NCBI GenBank assembly: GCA_037957365.1
Contig: JARHVA010004804.1
Span: forward strand, 155,001-219,000
DNA: 64,000 nt
Direction: 5' to 3'
DNA from: Torreya grandis
Taxonomy: Eukaryota; Streptophyta; Pinopsida; Cupressales; Taxaceae
In this document: piece by piece, positions 51,529 to 63,361 of the stretch
Position numbering within the stretch: position 1 is the stretch's first letter
Layout: every line of letters begins with the position of its first letter
Program-made: the position numbers and the translations under genes
The notes under the pieces: generated by a model
What the model was told of the DNA's origin: nothing
Seen by the model: the letters and a program-made list of their open reading frames with translations, nothing else
Database searches by the model: none

Positions 51529-52360
51529 TGATGCAGGAGCATCTGCAATGGCTACTTGAAGACATGGTCATGATTAAATTTGAATTTCAAATTATTTTAT
51601 TTTGCCTCCAAATTGTTATCTAAGGAGGATTAATTGGAAAAGTAAAAGTAAAAAGGTAATTGTTGGGTTGTTGAGAAAATCAAGGAGTGGTTGAAAATAT
51701 TTCAACCTGGGCATGTTGTTACAAATTAAAAATTGTATTTTGTTTTTCCTTAAGCCAAGTTTGGCGTAGAGGTTTGGAGGAGGTTTTTAATCACAAAATA
51801 TAGCAAAAATAAAAATTCATTAAGAAAGAGGAGAGGATGAGCAGGATGTAGAAAGGGAGAAGAGAAGAAGAGAGTAGAAATGAGAGATACGTTAAAAAAA
51901 TGGAGGAGAAACTCTCATTCAAGGAGAGAGGAAGAATGATCAGAAGTATGTAAGAGTGAAGGTCTGCAACAAAGAGAAAATGGAGGATTGGATGTGAAAA
52001 CAAAAGGAGGTATAAAGATGCCTAATAAGGCCTTTGAAAGCCATTGACCATGATCAGGAATGTATTGGTTCCTTTATCTATAAGTGCTCTTGTTTGATTA
52101 AGAAAAATGATGTTGATTTTCATGTCATTTGTAGAATTCTGTTTCAGCTATAAATAGGCCTATGTGTGTATATAATTTATCTTAAAAGCTTAAAAGATAT
52201 ATATGAGGAACCTTTAGGTGTATGCCAACAACAAGATTCAAAGAAATATAAAATTCATGTTGTATCTATACTGTAGTGAATAGATTTATAGTCCATAGCA
52301 TAATGATGATAGAGTCGAAGGAGTTGTTAAAGCCAATTTGCAGCAGGTTTATATAGAGAG

Positions 52361-52447
52361 GATGGCGTGATCATTGAAAGGCGAAGCAACTGCCAAATTT
52401 ATATAAAGGATTTGTGGTCATGGGTTTGAGCCCCACGGTGGGCACCA
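52361..52447 (+). repeat. tRNA-Lys-like 3' half in LTR (3' copy)
   Basis: Second copy of the T-arm and GGTGGGCACCA end. The loop reads TTTGAGC, one change closer to the canonical TTCGAGC, while the first stem base is mutated. Both copies keep the terminal CCA. Confidence 0.6.
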
Positions 52448-52905
52448 GAAAAGACAAATGTTTGAATAGAAAATAGAAACCGCATGGGTCTGCATAAAGG
52501 ACATGAGCCTTGTTTTGCCAAGGTTGAAAATAGAGTCTACTTTGAGAATGTAATAAAGGGGCAATCTGACTTATGGATAGCTGGATAGAGTGGCGAGCTT
52601 GGGATTAATTGATATAATGGAGAGCCCACAGAGTTTGTTTTGATGCATCTCCATTGCATTTGTGTTGGTGTTCTATTTGATGGATATAGATCTGCCAGTT
52701 AAGTAGAATGGTGTTATAGTGAAGTGCTTTTAAGTGTTTCATGTAATGGTTCAATCATCACACATAGTAGCATTATTTTTTTTGATAAAATCTCTTGGTA
52801 TTGATGTATCCAATAGTTCTGACAAGGGACAATTCTGGCCTGATTGTCATTTTTTGTGCAAAATGTATACATGTGCTTGAATTGTTGTCTCATCATGTTT
52901 TATAG

Positions 52906-53436
52906 TTTACATCCCCAAATTATGTTGCACCTGAGGTAGTTGTTCATAATAACTATGATGGAGCAGCTGCAAATATTTGGTTTTGTGGGGTTATTCTTTT
53001 TGAAATGCTATCAGGCTTCTCTCCCTTTGAAGATGCTAATCTAGTCAACCAATATAACAAGATTTGCTGAGCCGACTATTCTTTTCCTTCATGGTTTTTG
53101 TTTGGATCAAGGAGACTAATTTCTAAGATATTGTATCCTAGACCAGAGAAAAAGAATTTCAATAGAAGATATTTACATAGATGAGTGGTTTAAGAAAGAC
53201 TATAGCCCTCCTAAGGAGCTTCAAGATGAAGGAGATATTACTTTAGATGATATACATGTTGCATTTGGCAACATAGATGAGCATCTGGTGACAAAGGAGA
53301 AACAACCTATTTTTATCAATGCCTTTTAGTTGATAGCAATGTCTAGTGATCTTGACTTGTCTGGATTCTTTGAGAATGAGAATGATGGTAAGCATAAAAA
53401 AATATTTGATTCCCAATATTTTGCCAATAGTGTAGT
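52906..53436 (+). pseudogene. CIPK (SnRK3) kinase C-lobe and NAF fragment, 3' LTR copy
   Basis: Same fragment as in the 5' LTR, with independent damage. Here APE is intact (PNYVAPEVVVHNNYDGAA), the subdomain IX block reads IWFCGVILFEMLSGF without a stop, a TGA interrupts near 53,068, and the NAF block has NAF followed by a TAG in place of the Gln, then DLDLSGFFENENDG. The frameshift before ISIEDIYIDEWFKK is shared by both copies and so predates this insertion. Reading the two copies together shows that the donor was a CIPK with an LDLSGFFE-type NAF region. Confidence 0.92.
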
Positions 53437-53466
53437 TTATGTAGCTTGGGAGTGTGCATCACTAAC

Positions 53467-54620
53467 TCAACCACTCTTTTAAATTTTTGGGCTTGAGAGC
53501 ACATCATAGTGATTTGAATTTTGGATATGCTTTATAGTGGATGTTAATCCACATATTAATGTTAATAAGTGGGTTAGTATAACCCATATTGTGAGAGGTG
53601 GGACAATTGAGTTTCATCAAATATTGGATTGACTATTTACTAAATATATTGTATTGTAGCCATACAAAGATTTTAGAGGATGCCCAAAGGATGAGGTGTA
53701 GTTAGGGCATATTCAAGTTATTTTTGGCTACATGACCAATGTCATAATGTTTATGAATGCTTACATTTTATTATATCATGGTATAGTTTAGTATTCCATA
53801 AGATGTGCCCCCAACACCATCTATGTGGAGATAATTTGTTAGAGATATAATGTGGAAGGGGGATATGGGGTGACCTATTTCTATAGATTTGTCTCTTATC
53901 TCATTATTAGATATGGATACTGCATTTCAAAAACCATATGTAGATGATGCCAGTTATACACCAACATATACACAATGGTTTTCAACCTGCAAGAGGCCTA
54001 CTTTATTTTTAGTTGTAGCAAAAGATCCGCCTAAAGCTAAGGGTGTAGTATATGTAGGTGATGTAGCATTGTTTGAACCATAAACTCCTCCTATGAGTAT
54101 GTATATGTGTGATTAGAGTTTTTATATAATTTTATTTATTTTTATAACATTGGTATAGATATCATTTATTTATTTATTTATCAAGAGATGATGAGTATAG
54201 AAAAACCATCACATAGACATCCCTCTAGGTCCTTACTTAAAATATACCAAGTGAGATGGTTCTTGGTGGTCTTTTGGATCATGTGATTGATATTTTAGGT
54301 GAGCATGCTACCCTTTTTTAATGATAGATAATATCTATTTCACCCTATGTTTTAACCACATCAGATCAAGATGATGTGATATTTGAGAAATATGGGGTTA
54401 TCATAAAGCATGACCAACTATGGGTGGAACTTTCTAGACATCATATTCACCCTCTTGCTCAATCAGAAGACTTAAGTCAAACTATGTTTAATGAGTATGT
54501 ACAACCACAAAGTATGAGGATCTTGAGAGGAAGAGCCAATATCACTAGTGATCATGACCAGATACTAGTGGAGATTATCTTCTCATGGTCTATTATTAAT
54601 AGTAAGTGGAGAGGCACATA
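53467..54620 (+). pseudogene. Unknown ORF, right part (plant-mobile-domain-like?)
   Basis: Coding-like plus-strand text resumes after element E: YKDFRGCPKDEV then LGHIQVIFGYMTNVIMFMNA (about 53,661-53,760), CAPNTIYVEII, the open frame 53,889-54,083 (ISLLDMDTAFQKPYVDDASY) and the open frame 54,376-54,621 (HHIHPLAQSEDLSQTMFNEY, ILRGRANITSDHDQILVEII). Short, well-kept frames separated by stops suggest an old gene or transposon ORF. Similarity to PMD-type proteins is an impression, not a demonstrated match. Confidence 0.35.
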
Positions 54621-54716
54621 GTGATGAGCTTACTATTGAGTGACATTGTATTGTGTTAAATGTGTATCATGAAAAACATTTGATTCACACACACACATGC
54701 ATACTTGTTTGTGTGT

Positions 54717-56433
<1,717 letters not shown>

Positions 56434-56588
56434 TGTTGAGAATTAGTATTTACATTAGCTATTTACTATGTGATAAATACTATTTACTATTAGATTAGTT
56501 ATTGTATGGTAAATAATATTTCTTAGTTTGTAATTAGTTATTAGTTACCATATGGTTAATACAATAATATTATTGGTTAATTGGTTAG

Positions 56589-56657
<69 letters not shown>

Positions 56658-56842
56658 TATGAATAGTTATTTTTTGTTAGTTAGATTAACTAAGTTATTA
56701 TTAGGGAGTGTTATTAGAAGACTACACATATATATTGTAATATGATTGACTAATAATATGTTGAAGATGATTGACTGATATTTGTGAATGTTCACAACTT
56801 CATCCTTCATATCTCTTTTTGAATATGGATTAAAAACTATAT
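56434..56842 (+). repeat. Orphan 5' LTR candidate
   Basis: It begins TGTTGAGAATTAG, a common plant Copia-type LTR start, and is followed two bases later by a Met-type primer site at 56,844-56,854. It contains a 60-bp AT microsatellite. The 3' end lacks a clear CA, and no gag, pol or second LTR follows, so this is a truncated relict. Confidence 0.45.
56591..56650. repeat. (AT)30 microsatellite
   Basis: Uninterrupted 60-bp AT tract inside the orphan LTR. Confidence 0.97.
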
Positions 56843-56843
56843 T

Positions 56844-56854
56844 TGGTATCAGAG
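56844..56854 (+). other. Primer-binding site, Met-tRNA type
   Basis: TGGTATCAGAG, followed by TAGGTTTTGTGTGGCC. Its position two bases after the candidate LTR end supports the LTR call. Confidence 0.6.
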
Positions 56855-57133
56855 TAGGTTTTGTGTGGCCTCTCTAAAAATTATTTATGCTCCATTCATT
56901 TGTGATTCAATCAAAATGGTTCACTCAAGTGCGTATGTAGTGTATCCCACTTGAAACAACCATTGTCTATTTTTTCACCCATTATTGCATATTTATAGTA
57001 GTCTAACAATGTAGACCACTTGTGAAACCCCTAGCTCCACCATCCACTTTCATACTTCTCCCTATCGACCCTTTCACTCTATTCAAAGTGTTTTACACTA
57101 CATTTTTGTTTTTTATTGCATTCAAAAACCTGA

Positions 57134-57135
<2 letters not shown>

Positions 57136-57213
<78 letters not shown>
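57136..57213 (+). repeat. (AC)39 microsatellite
   Basis: Uninterrupted 78-bp AC tract. Confidence 0.97.
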
Positions 57214-57215
<2 letters not shown>

Positions 57216-57790
57216 CAAATTTATATATAGGGTTATACACTAGTTTTTGGAAGTTTTGTGGTTTACATTAAAATTTGCATCCTGAGGATTTGGATTTAAA
57301 TTATTATACTCTCTAAATATTCCATGTCTTATATAGCTCACCTAAAAACTATTTAACCAAAACCCCAAAAAATCTATCCCTCGAACTTCACTAGGACTCC
57401 AAACATTGGCATATTAGGATTTATGCATATATGTTCTTACAACATGGTAACTCTCCTCATGACATCTAACTCAACTTTGAGTTTTTGCATCTCTATCCTT
57501 AAATATATAATTATATCCCACTAATATGTTATCTCTCTCCATGGCATGATCTCTTCAACATAAAGATAGATTAACAAATATCTTATAATTTTTTAGTCCA
57601 TTAGTGAGATATAAATGAGCTTCCTCTCACACCTTCTATCCATCTAGTTTATCCTACATGAGCATTATTAGTGACTCAAATCCAAAATGATATAAACTAT
57701 TTCCTATGTCTAGCTTATGTCTCCACCAACTAACCTTGGCTTCCTCAACCCAATAAACCACATGGTGTCCTTGTTGTCCTCAAAATGGTA
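57214..57790. other. No recognised feature
   Basis: AT-rich, no ORF or repeat structure noted. Confidence 0.3.
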
Positions 57791-57796
57791 ACCACG

Positions 57797-57850
57797 ATAA
57801 GTTTGAACCTATGGCCTCTCCATAACCATTAACCTAACATAACTCCTCCA
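57797..57850 (-). repeat. Possible tRNA-derived SINE head
   Basis: On the minus strand TTAGGTTAATGG (57,827-57,838) resembles a pol III box A and AGGTTCAAAC (57,801-57,810) a box B, with about 28 nt between their starts. No tail or target duplication was identified, so this is tentative. Confidence 0.25.
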
Positions 57851-58297
57851 TGGTTTCATCTTGGTGTTCAATGGAAATCCATATTATAACTAATATCCCT
57901 TTGAAGGTCATAGCATTGCATCCTTTCTTTATGCCATGGTTTTATGATTAATAAAAGTGGTACTAATTATCTTTTAGGTTTTAGTGTTTGTCTTATTTTA
58001 GGTTTGTCATATTATTTTTTATTGAGTTTTATTTTAGGGGAATTATTATCACATATAATTTTATTGTATATTGTTTATTACTAATTTTTTAAGAGTATAT
58101 TTATAGTTTTATTTGTCTTCAAAATAAAAATCTTGTTAGTAAATGTAGAAGTTAATAAATTGGATTTTGTATTTTTTAAAGTTTAATTTTTTAGTCTATT
58201 GTGAGTCATTTATGTTATGGTTATAGTTTTTTTTAAATGTGTTTGGATATTAAAAGTATTTTCAAATATCTAATGTTTCCATAGTCCATATAATAAA

Positions 58298-58752
58298 AAA
58301 TAATCTTCTAGAATAAATTGTGTCAAGTTGTGAATATCGATGCATTTCAGATCCACTTCTGTGATCCTTCCTTAGGCAAGTAACATGTGTAAGAACAACA
58401 AAACTGCACACCTTAAAAAATGAAGGAATATAGACATTACAAAAAAGTTGATAAAACAAACCAGATATCCATTATCTAAATATTATAAAAATCAAAATTA
58501 AAAAGCAAAGAAAATAAGAAAGTTAAGATTTTTACCTAATTCAAATTTATCCTAAATTAAGAATGTTATACCAATAAATTAATTATTAATTTTTAATTCT
58601 AAAATTTTTAACAAAACTTTAAAGCTACTTTAAAGTATTATTATATACATAAGTATAAATTATTATAATTAATATAAAAAATTTAATTTAATATAAATAA
58701 ATAAAGTAAATTCATTATTTATAATTTATAATTTATTTAAAATTTTAATTAT
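58298..58752. repeat. Inverted terminal repeat, left arm
   Basis: It pairs with 61,052-61,512 over its full length. Landmarks in both arms (this strand, or complement on the other side): TGTGTCAAGTT, GATGCATTT, GGCAAGTAACATGTGTA, ACACCTTAAAAAAT, GCCATTATCTAAA-like and TTTACCTAATTCAAATTTA. The inner half is almost pure A/T. Confidence 0.9.
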
Positions 58753-59049
58753 AATGTTAATCGGTTTAAAAATTTTAACCAAAAAAGAAATTTTATAAAA
58801 GTATTAACCAACCCATTTTTTTAGTTTTAATGTGTCTAAAATAATTTAAAATAAATAATTCAATAAAATTCTTTAATTTTTTTTAAATATTAAAACAAGA
58901 AATTTAAGTAAGAATTCAATGAAGAGAGATCTATAAATCAAGACTAAAAACCACCTTCCTACACTAGAGAAGAGTAAAAAAACACTATTTTTTGTAAATT
59001 ACCAGCTTCCATGCATGACTAATCCCTAAACCCTCATATCTATTTAAAT

Positions 59050-59420
59050 TCTTATGATGTTTCAATATTTATATTGATTTTGTTAAATTACACTTATGGA
59101 AGTGATCTTCTACTACCAAAATTCTTGCTTCCTCAATATCAATAACATGTTTTGACTTGGACAAATGTTCAACAATGGCTGATTTTTCTTTGCTTTTAAG
59201 ATGAATGTTTGTAGAATGTTCTTTAATTATATTTTCAATCTATCTTCTCATCTCCCATATGTAAGTTATACCATAAGAATAGTCAACCTTGTAGACTCCA
59301 CTTCTAAGGTTTGGGTCCAACTTGTCTTTATCAGACCCTAGCATCATGTGCAACTTCTTGATGGATAGGAAAGTGGTGAGAATATTTTAGTGATTGAGAA
59401 TTTTAGCTAATTTATTAGAA
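59050..59420 (-). pseudogene. GIY-YIG endonuclease domain of Penelope-like element
   Basis: The minus strand reads KLAKILNH, a stop, NILTTFLSIKKLHMMLGSDK, then SGVYKVDYSYGITYIWEMRR, a TAG, IENIIKEHSTNIHLKSKEKS and AIVEHLSKSKHVIDIEEARI. GVY and TYI correspond to the GIY and YIG strands; the Gly of YIG is Trp here. RR then a stop, plus IKEH, matches the R...(K)EH helix, and AIVEHL...H the conserved Glu/His part. A CxC pair usual between the two strands in this family appears as Tyr-Ser-Tyr. The enzyme nicks target DNA for integration; this copy is inactive. Confidence 0.85.
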
Positions 59421-61053
59421 AGACTTAAACATAAGGTTGATAAGCTATGGGAAATTCTACCAAAGACCATTTACTTTTAGTTTTGTTAATATTTTGCTTA
59501 ACTTGCTTGATAGCCTTAGCTATTTATTTACCTGTGTATCCATTCAACTTAAAAATTTGGTTCAGGTGTTTGATTTCATGATCTATGTTCTTCTTATCAC
59601 AAATTGTTAATTCCCTTGTAATTATATTTTTGATAACCCCTATTTTTCTATTAGGATGGTGATGGTAGGAGGCATGAAGGTAAAGGTCTATATGTGTACC
59701 TTTTATATAGACCTTCCTCACTAAAGAACCATCTTCATTCTTAAGCATGAGGACATTTAAAAAAGGTATTTGGTGTTCTATCTCAATTTATTATATGAAT
59801 TTTATGATAGGAAATAGATTATGGAGATGGGAATGGAACTCTTCTAATTTATATAACCCATGTTGCCAACATAAGTTGGTGTCATCAACATATCTTTTCC
59901 ACCATTTGGGTTTCAATGGAAAAGAGTGAAGCACCAAATCTTCAAAATTTTCCATAAAGAGGTTAGAAACTATAGGAGATAGAGGAGAGACCATTTCCAT
60001 GCCTTCACATTGTTCATAAATGATACCTTTAAAGGTGAAGAAAGTAGAGTTTAAACACAATGTGACCAGATTAGCCATTTATATGTTAATAATATTGTGA
60101 ACTACTTCTACCACTTTATTGATTGGAACCTTGTGTAGAGTGACACACCATCAAAAATTACCAACTCATGGTTTTCTATATTTTTATCCTTGACAAAATC
60201 AACAAAATCACCTAAGTCATGAACAAAAGAAGAGGTTTTCCCTATAAACGATTTAAGTTTATTGGCTAAGAATGTCATAAGATTATAAGTTGAGGAGTCA
60301 ATTATATCTATTATGGGTCTTAATGGTAGTCCTATTTTATGAATTTTTGGAGCATTGTATATCCTAGGGTACACGTCTTTATTAGTAATCAACTTATTTT
60401 TTATCAAATAATTAAATGAATAAGTTTTTATAACCTTCGTAACATTTTTAATAATGTTGCAACCCAGGTCATGATCAAGGTTTCTATATCTACCACTATT
60501 GGAAAGGTGAGCTAACATTTCAAAATCATAGTCATTATGGTTAAAGACCACTATAGCATTCCTTTTATCAACTTTGATAATCACAATATCATGGTTACTC
60601 TTCAAGGTCTTAAGAGCCCCCCACTCTTCTTTAGAAATATTTCATGAAGGTGGTTTAGCTTTATGTAAATCCACCAAAAAATCTTGTCTAACTTCTTCTG
60701 CTAAGTGAAATGGAAGGTGTTTAAGAACACTGTCTATTATTATAATGAAATATTCTCTAAGTATGCTCTGAGGGGTAATAGACAAACCTAATCCCCTTTT
60801 TAATATGTTGAAAGAGGGATTATCTAATAAATAGTTTAAAATATTAATTACTAACTTGTTCTCCCAATCCAGAATGATGTTATTATTGTATTTATATTTA
60901 AAGCAAAAGGTTATTTTACTTTTATTTTTAGAAAGAGGATGATTGCTAGTGCAAGAGCTATTGTTACAACCATTATTCTTATTTTCAAAATGTATATTAT
61001 TAATGTCAATTTTCTTATATTCATTGTAGTTTTCATGATTTTCATCAGTGTTT
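59421..61053 (-). pseudogene. Penelope-type reverse transcriptase
   Basis: Order on the minus strand: Asn-rich N-terminal segment (about 60,890-61,050); FNILKRGLGLSITPQSIL; SKEEWGALKTLKSNHDIVII with VDKRNAIVVFNHNDYDFEML; YPRIYNAPKIHKIGLPLRPI with SSTYNLMTFLANKL (RT fingers, Penelope-typical PKIHK); LVIFDGVSLYT (motif A, Asp present); a one- or two-base frameshift near 60,129; VPINKVVEVVHNIINI; a stop; FFTFKGIIYEQCEGMEMVSP (the Penelope MGSPLS block, G to V); catalytic YVDD at 59,881-59,892; FLNVLMLKNEDGS and THIDLYLHASYHHHP in the thumb. Stops occur at 60,642-60,644, about 60,079 and 59,788. Roughly 540 codons survive. Confidence 0.92.
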
Positions 61054-61512
61054 TTAAAATTTTCAATAAATAAATAATTTTAAATAATTAATTTATTTTA
61101 TTTATCTATATTAAATTACAAATTTTATATTAATTATAATATTTTATACTTATGCATATAATAATACTTTAATGTAGCTTTAAAGTTTTGTTAAAAAATT
61201 TAGCATTAAAAATTAAAAATTAATAATTAATTTATTGGTATAACATTCTTAAATTAGGATGTAAATTTGAATTAGGTAAAAAATTTAAATTTATTATTTT
61301 CTTTGTTTTTTTATTTTTGTTTTTAGAATCTTTAGATAATGGCTATCTAGATCTTTTTTAGCAACTTTTTTGCAAGAGCTATATTCCTTTATTTTTTAAG
61401 GTGTGTAGCTTTGTGGTTCCTACACATGTTACTTGCCTGATGAAGGATCATATAAGTAGATCTAAAATGCATCAATATTCAAAACTTGACACATTTTCTT
61501 CCAAAAGATTAT
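61052..61512. repeat. Inverted terminal repeat, right arm
   Basis: Complement of 58,298-58,752 with about one difference per six to eight bases. The ORF reading frame of the element seems to begin in or just inside its inner end, with no clear ATG. Confidence 0.9.
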
Positions 61513-63175
61513 TTGTTAAAATTATTCTTTTTAGGATTCAGTCATGAGTCAAGGTTTAGTGTTTATAGTTATTGTCAAAATTAGGGTCCTTAAAAGGTAC
61601 TTTTTTAAGTATGTCAATTCATTAAAATGTAATTTTTGTCATATTTCAATTATAGACAACCTTTTTTGGTTGCATCTATGTCTAAACCAAACTTTAGATT
61701 GATTTCTACCAAACTGTGTAAATTAAGCCTAGAAATCATCAAAACACCCAATTTCATTTGTGCATCAGAGGAAAATACCCAAAATCATATAAAAGCTTTT
61801 TTTATCAAGGTTATTACCATATATTCACCAATAACCTCCCATGGATTCATCCCCATTTAGGTTGTGACCTAGTAAACTAACATTTTCAACCAATTGAGTG
61901 GGACACTTAACCAACTTTTAGAAAAGGTCAAAAGACTAATCAAATTTTCTTAATTGATTAAACCAAATTAAGTTTTTAGTTAAATAATCCATGTGAAATT
62001 AATGAATATCTAAAATTGTAAATTTAAAAAAGGAAAATATCATGCCTCTTCATCATTTCTTTTGTGAGTTGTCAAGCACTCACAAAATATCTCATAAATA
62101 TTTGGATTTATGAGTCATATTTATTAATTGAAGAATAATAATCACATATTTGACTCAATATCCACCACACATCTCATTTTTTATCCAAAGGTCATAATGG
62201 ATTGGCCTACCCTATAAATAAGAGTCACCTCACTCACTTTTAATAATTTTTTATGTGTAAGGTTATTTTGTAGGAATGACTTCAAGAAGCTCTCAAGAAA
62301 AGTTATAATTCCAAATTGATTGTAGAATCTTCACATGCCAAGCCAAGCCAAGCCAAAGTGATAAGGAAAAATGATACAAGTAGCACCATTATTAATGACA
62401 CTTTGAGCACATGATCGATCACATCACTCCAAGTCCAACTTGTAACTCTTGCTCACAAGGAAGGTGAAGAATATTTATTTTTTCTTCTTTTGTTCATTAC
62501 TTGCATTTTTCTCTTTCTCCCCCAAGTATCTAGGTTTAAGGTGTTAGATATTTATGTGTTTTTATTAGATTTATCATACTGACATTTGAATGACCCCTTC
62601 TTGGATTCCTATGTTATATAAGGTCATTATCGATGGGATGGTGCACCCCACAAACACTAATAGAGTGGCTTTGGATCCTTAAAATTCATGAAAATGTTGC
62701 CAAGAACTTGTTTTTACATTTTTTCTTTAACAGTTTCTATGTTTTTATTGCCTATGTTTTTTTATTAAAGAAACAATGATTTAACTTCTTGATTGTCCCA
62801 CTCAATTGCTTAACTGCTACTTGACTTCTTGATTCCACCACTTAATTATTCATCATTTTTTTGGAAAACTAGATGTCGATAGTATCATTTGACACTTATT
62901 ACTATAACTCAAAACTTTACTACTATCTCTAACACCTAATATTGTCAATTTACACCTTATTAATGTCACTGACACCTATAAGTATTGTTTGACACCATAC
63001 TATCATCAAAAATACCTGCTTGACACCTTAATACCATTATTGACATCTAAAGTCATTACTTGACACCTTATTTTCATTTTTTATGTGTACCACCATCACT
63101 TGACACCTTACTCCCATCATCGACATAGTTTTTATCTCCCACCAACTATCAATGTCATCTAACACCTACTACTAT
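61513..63175. other. AT-rich stretch with LTR-like promoter signal
   Basis: No coding relict recognised. CCTATAAATAAGAG at about 62,210-62,223 is a good TATA box in a setting (short GC-richer block, pyrimidine-rich downstream) that resembles an LTR promoter, but no paired LTR was found. A short AGCCA run (about 62,337-62,358) follows. From about 62,880 the motif TGACACC recurs irregularly every 20-45 bp. Confidence 0.3.
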
Positions 63176-63361
63176 CACCATCCTCAGCCCCTACCATCTA
63201 TCGAAAGAAAATTATCATCAATTGACACCATCTTCAGCCCCTACCATTGATTGATAGAAACCTACCATCACCTGACACCATTGTTAGCCCTTGACATTAA
63301 CTAACATAAACTTGTCATCAATCAACACCATTGTCAACCCATGTCATCAATTAATAACACC
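63176..63361 (+). repeat. 50-bp minisatellite, ~3.7 copies
   Basis: Copies start at 63,176, 63,226, 63,276 and 63,326, each beginning CACCAT and containing CAGCCCCTACCAT or a derivative, then GATAGAAA-like and CATCAAT. Copies one to three are exactly 50 bp; the fourth is partial. Similar TGACACC-containing sequence extends irregularly on both sides (about 62,880-63,560), suggesting a larger, older array. Confidence 0.85.

Larger units (their letters stand above)
51529..53461 (+). repeat. Element E, 3' LTR
   Basis: 1933 bp, same ends as the 5' LTR. It lacks about 80 bp present near 47,600-47,700 of the 5' copy and carries a different short segment near 52,265-52,315. TATA box candidate at 52,400-52,409. 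Remaining differences are scattered point changes. Confidence 0.95.
46819..53466 (+). mobile_element. Element E: non-autonomous LTR retroelement carrying CIPK fragment
   Basis: LTRs 46,824-48,836 and 51,529-53,461 have perfect 7-bp inverted ends (TGATGCA...TGCATCA) and an exact 5-bp target duplication CTAAC (46,819-46,823 and 53,462-53,466). A Met-type primer site and a polypurine tract sit in the correct places. The LTRs differ by scattered substitutions and a few indels, the largest about 80 bp, fewer than in the other elements, so E is the youngest insertion here. The 2.7-kb interior has one long, broken frame with no protease, RT, RNase H or integrase. Both LTRs contain a host kinase fragment. 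Confidence 0.95.
58298..61512 (-). mobile_element. Penelope-like element (GIY-YIG type)
   Basis: A 3.2-kb minus-strand element: a single long ORF relict with a Penelope-type RT followed by a GIY-YIG endonuclease, enclosed by inverted terminal repeats of about 455 bp. Penelope-like elements prime reverse transcription from target DNA and often have LTR-like termini in direct or inverted order. Members with GIY-YIG have been reported from conifers (Dryad). The frame is interrupted by several stops and at least two frameshifts. Target duplication was not identified. Confidence 0.9.

Noticed and set aside
57022..57243. 73-codon ORF with a Thr-His repeat
   Set aside because: Created by the AC microsatellite.
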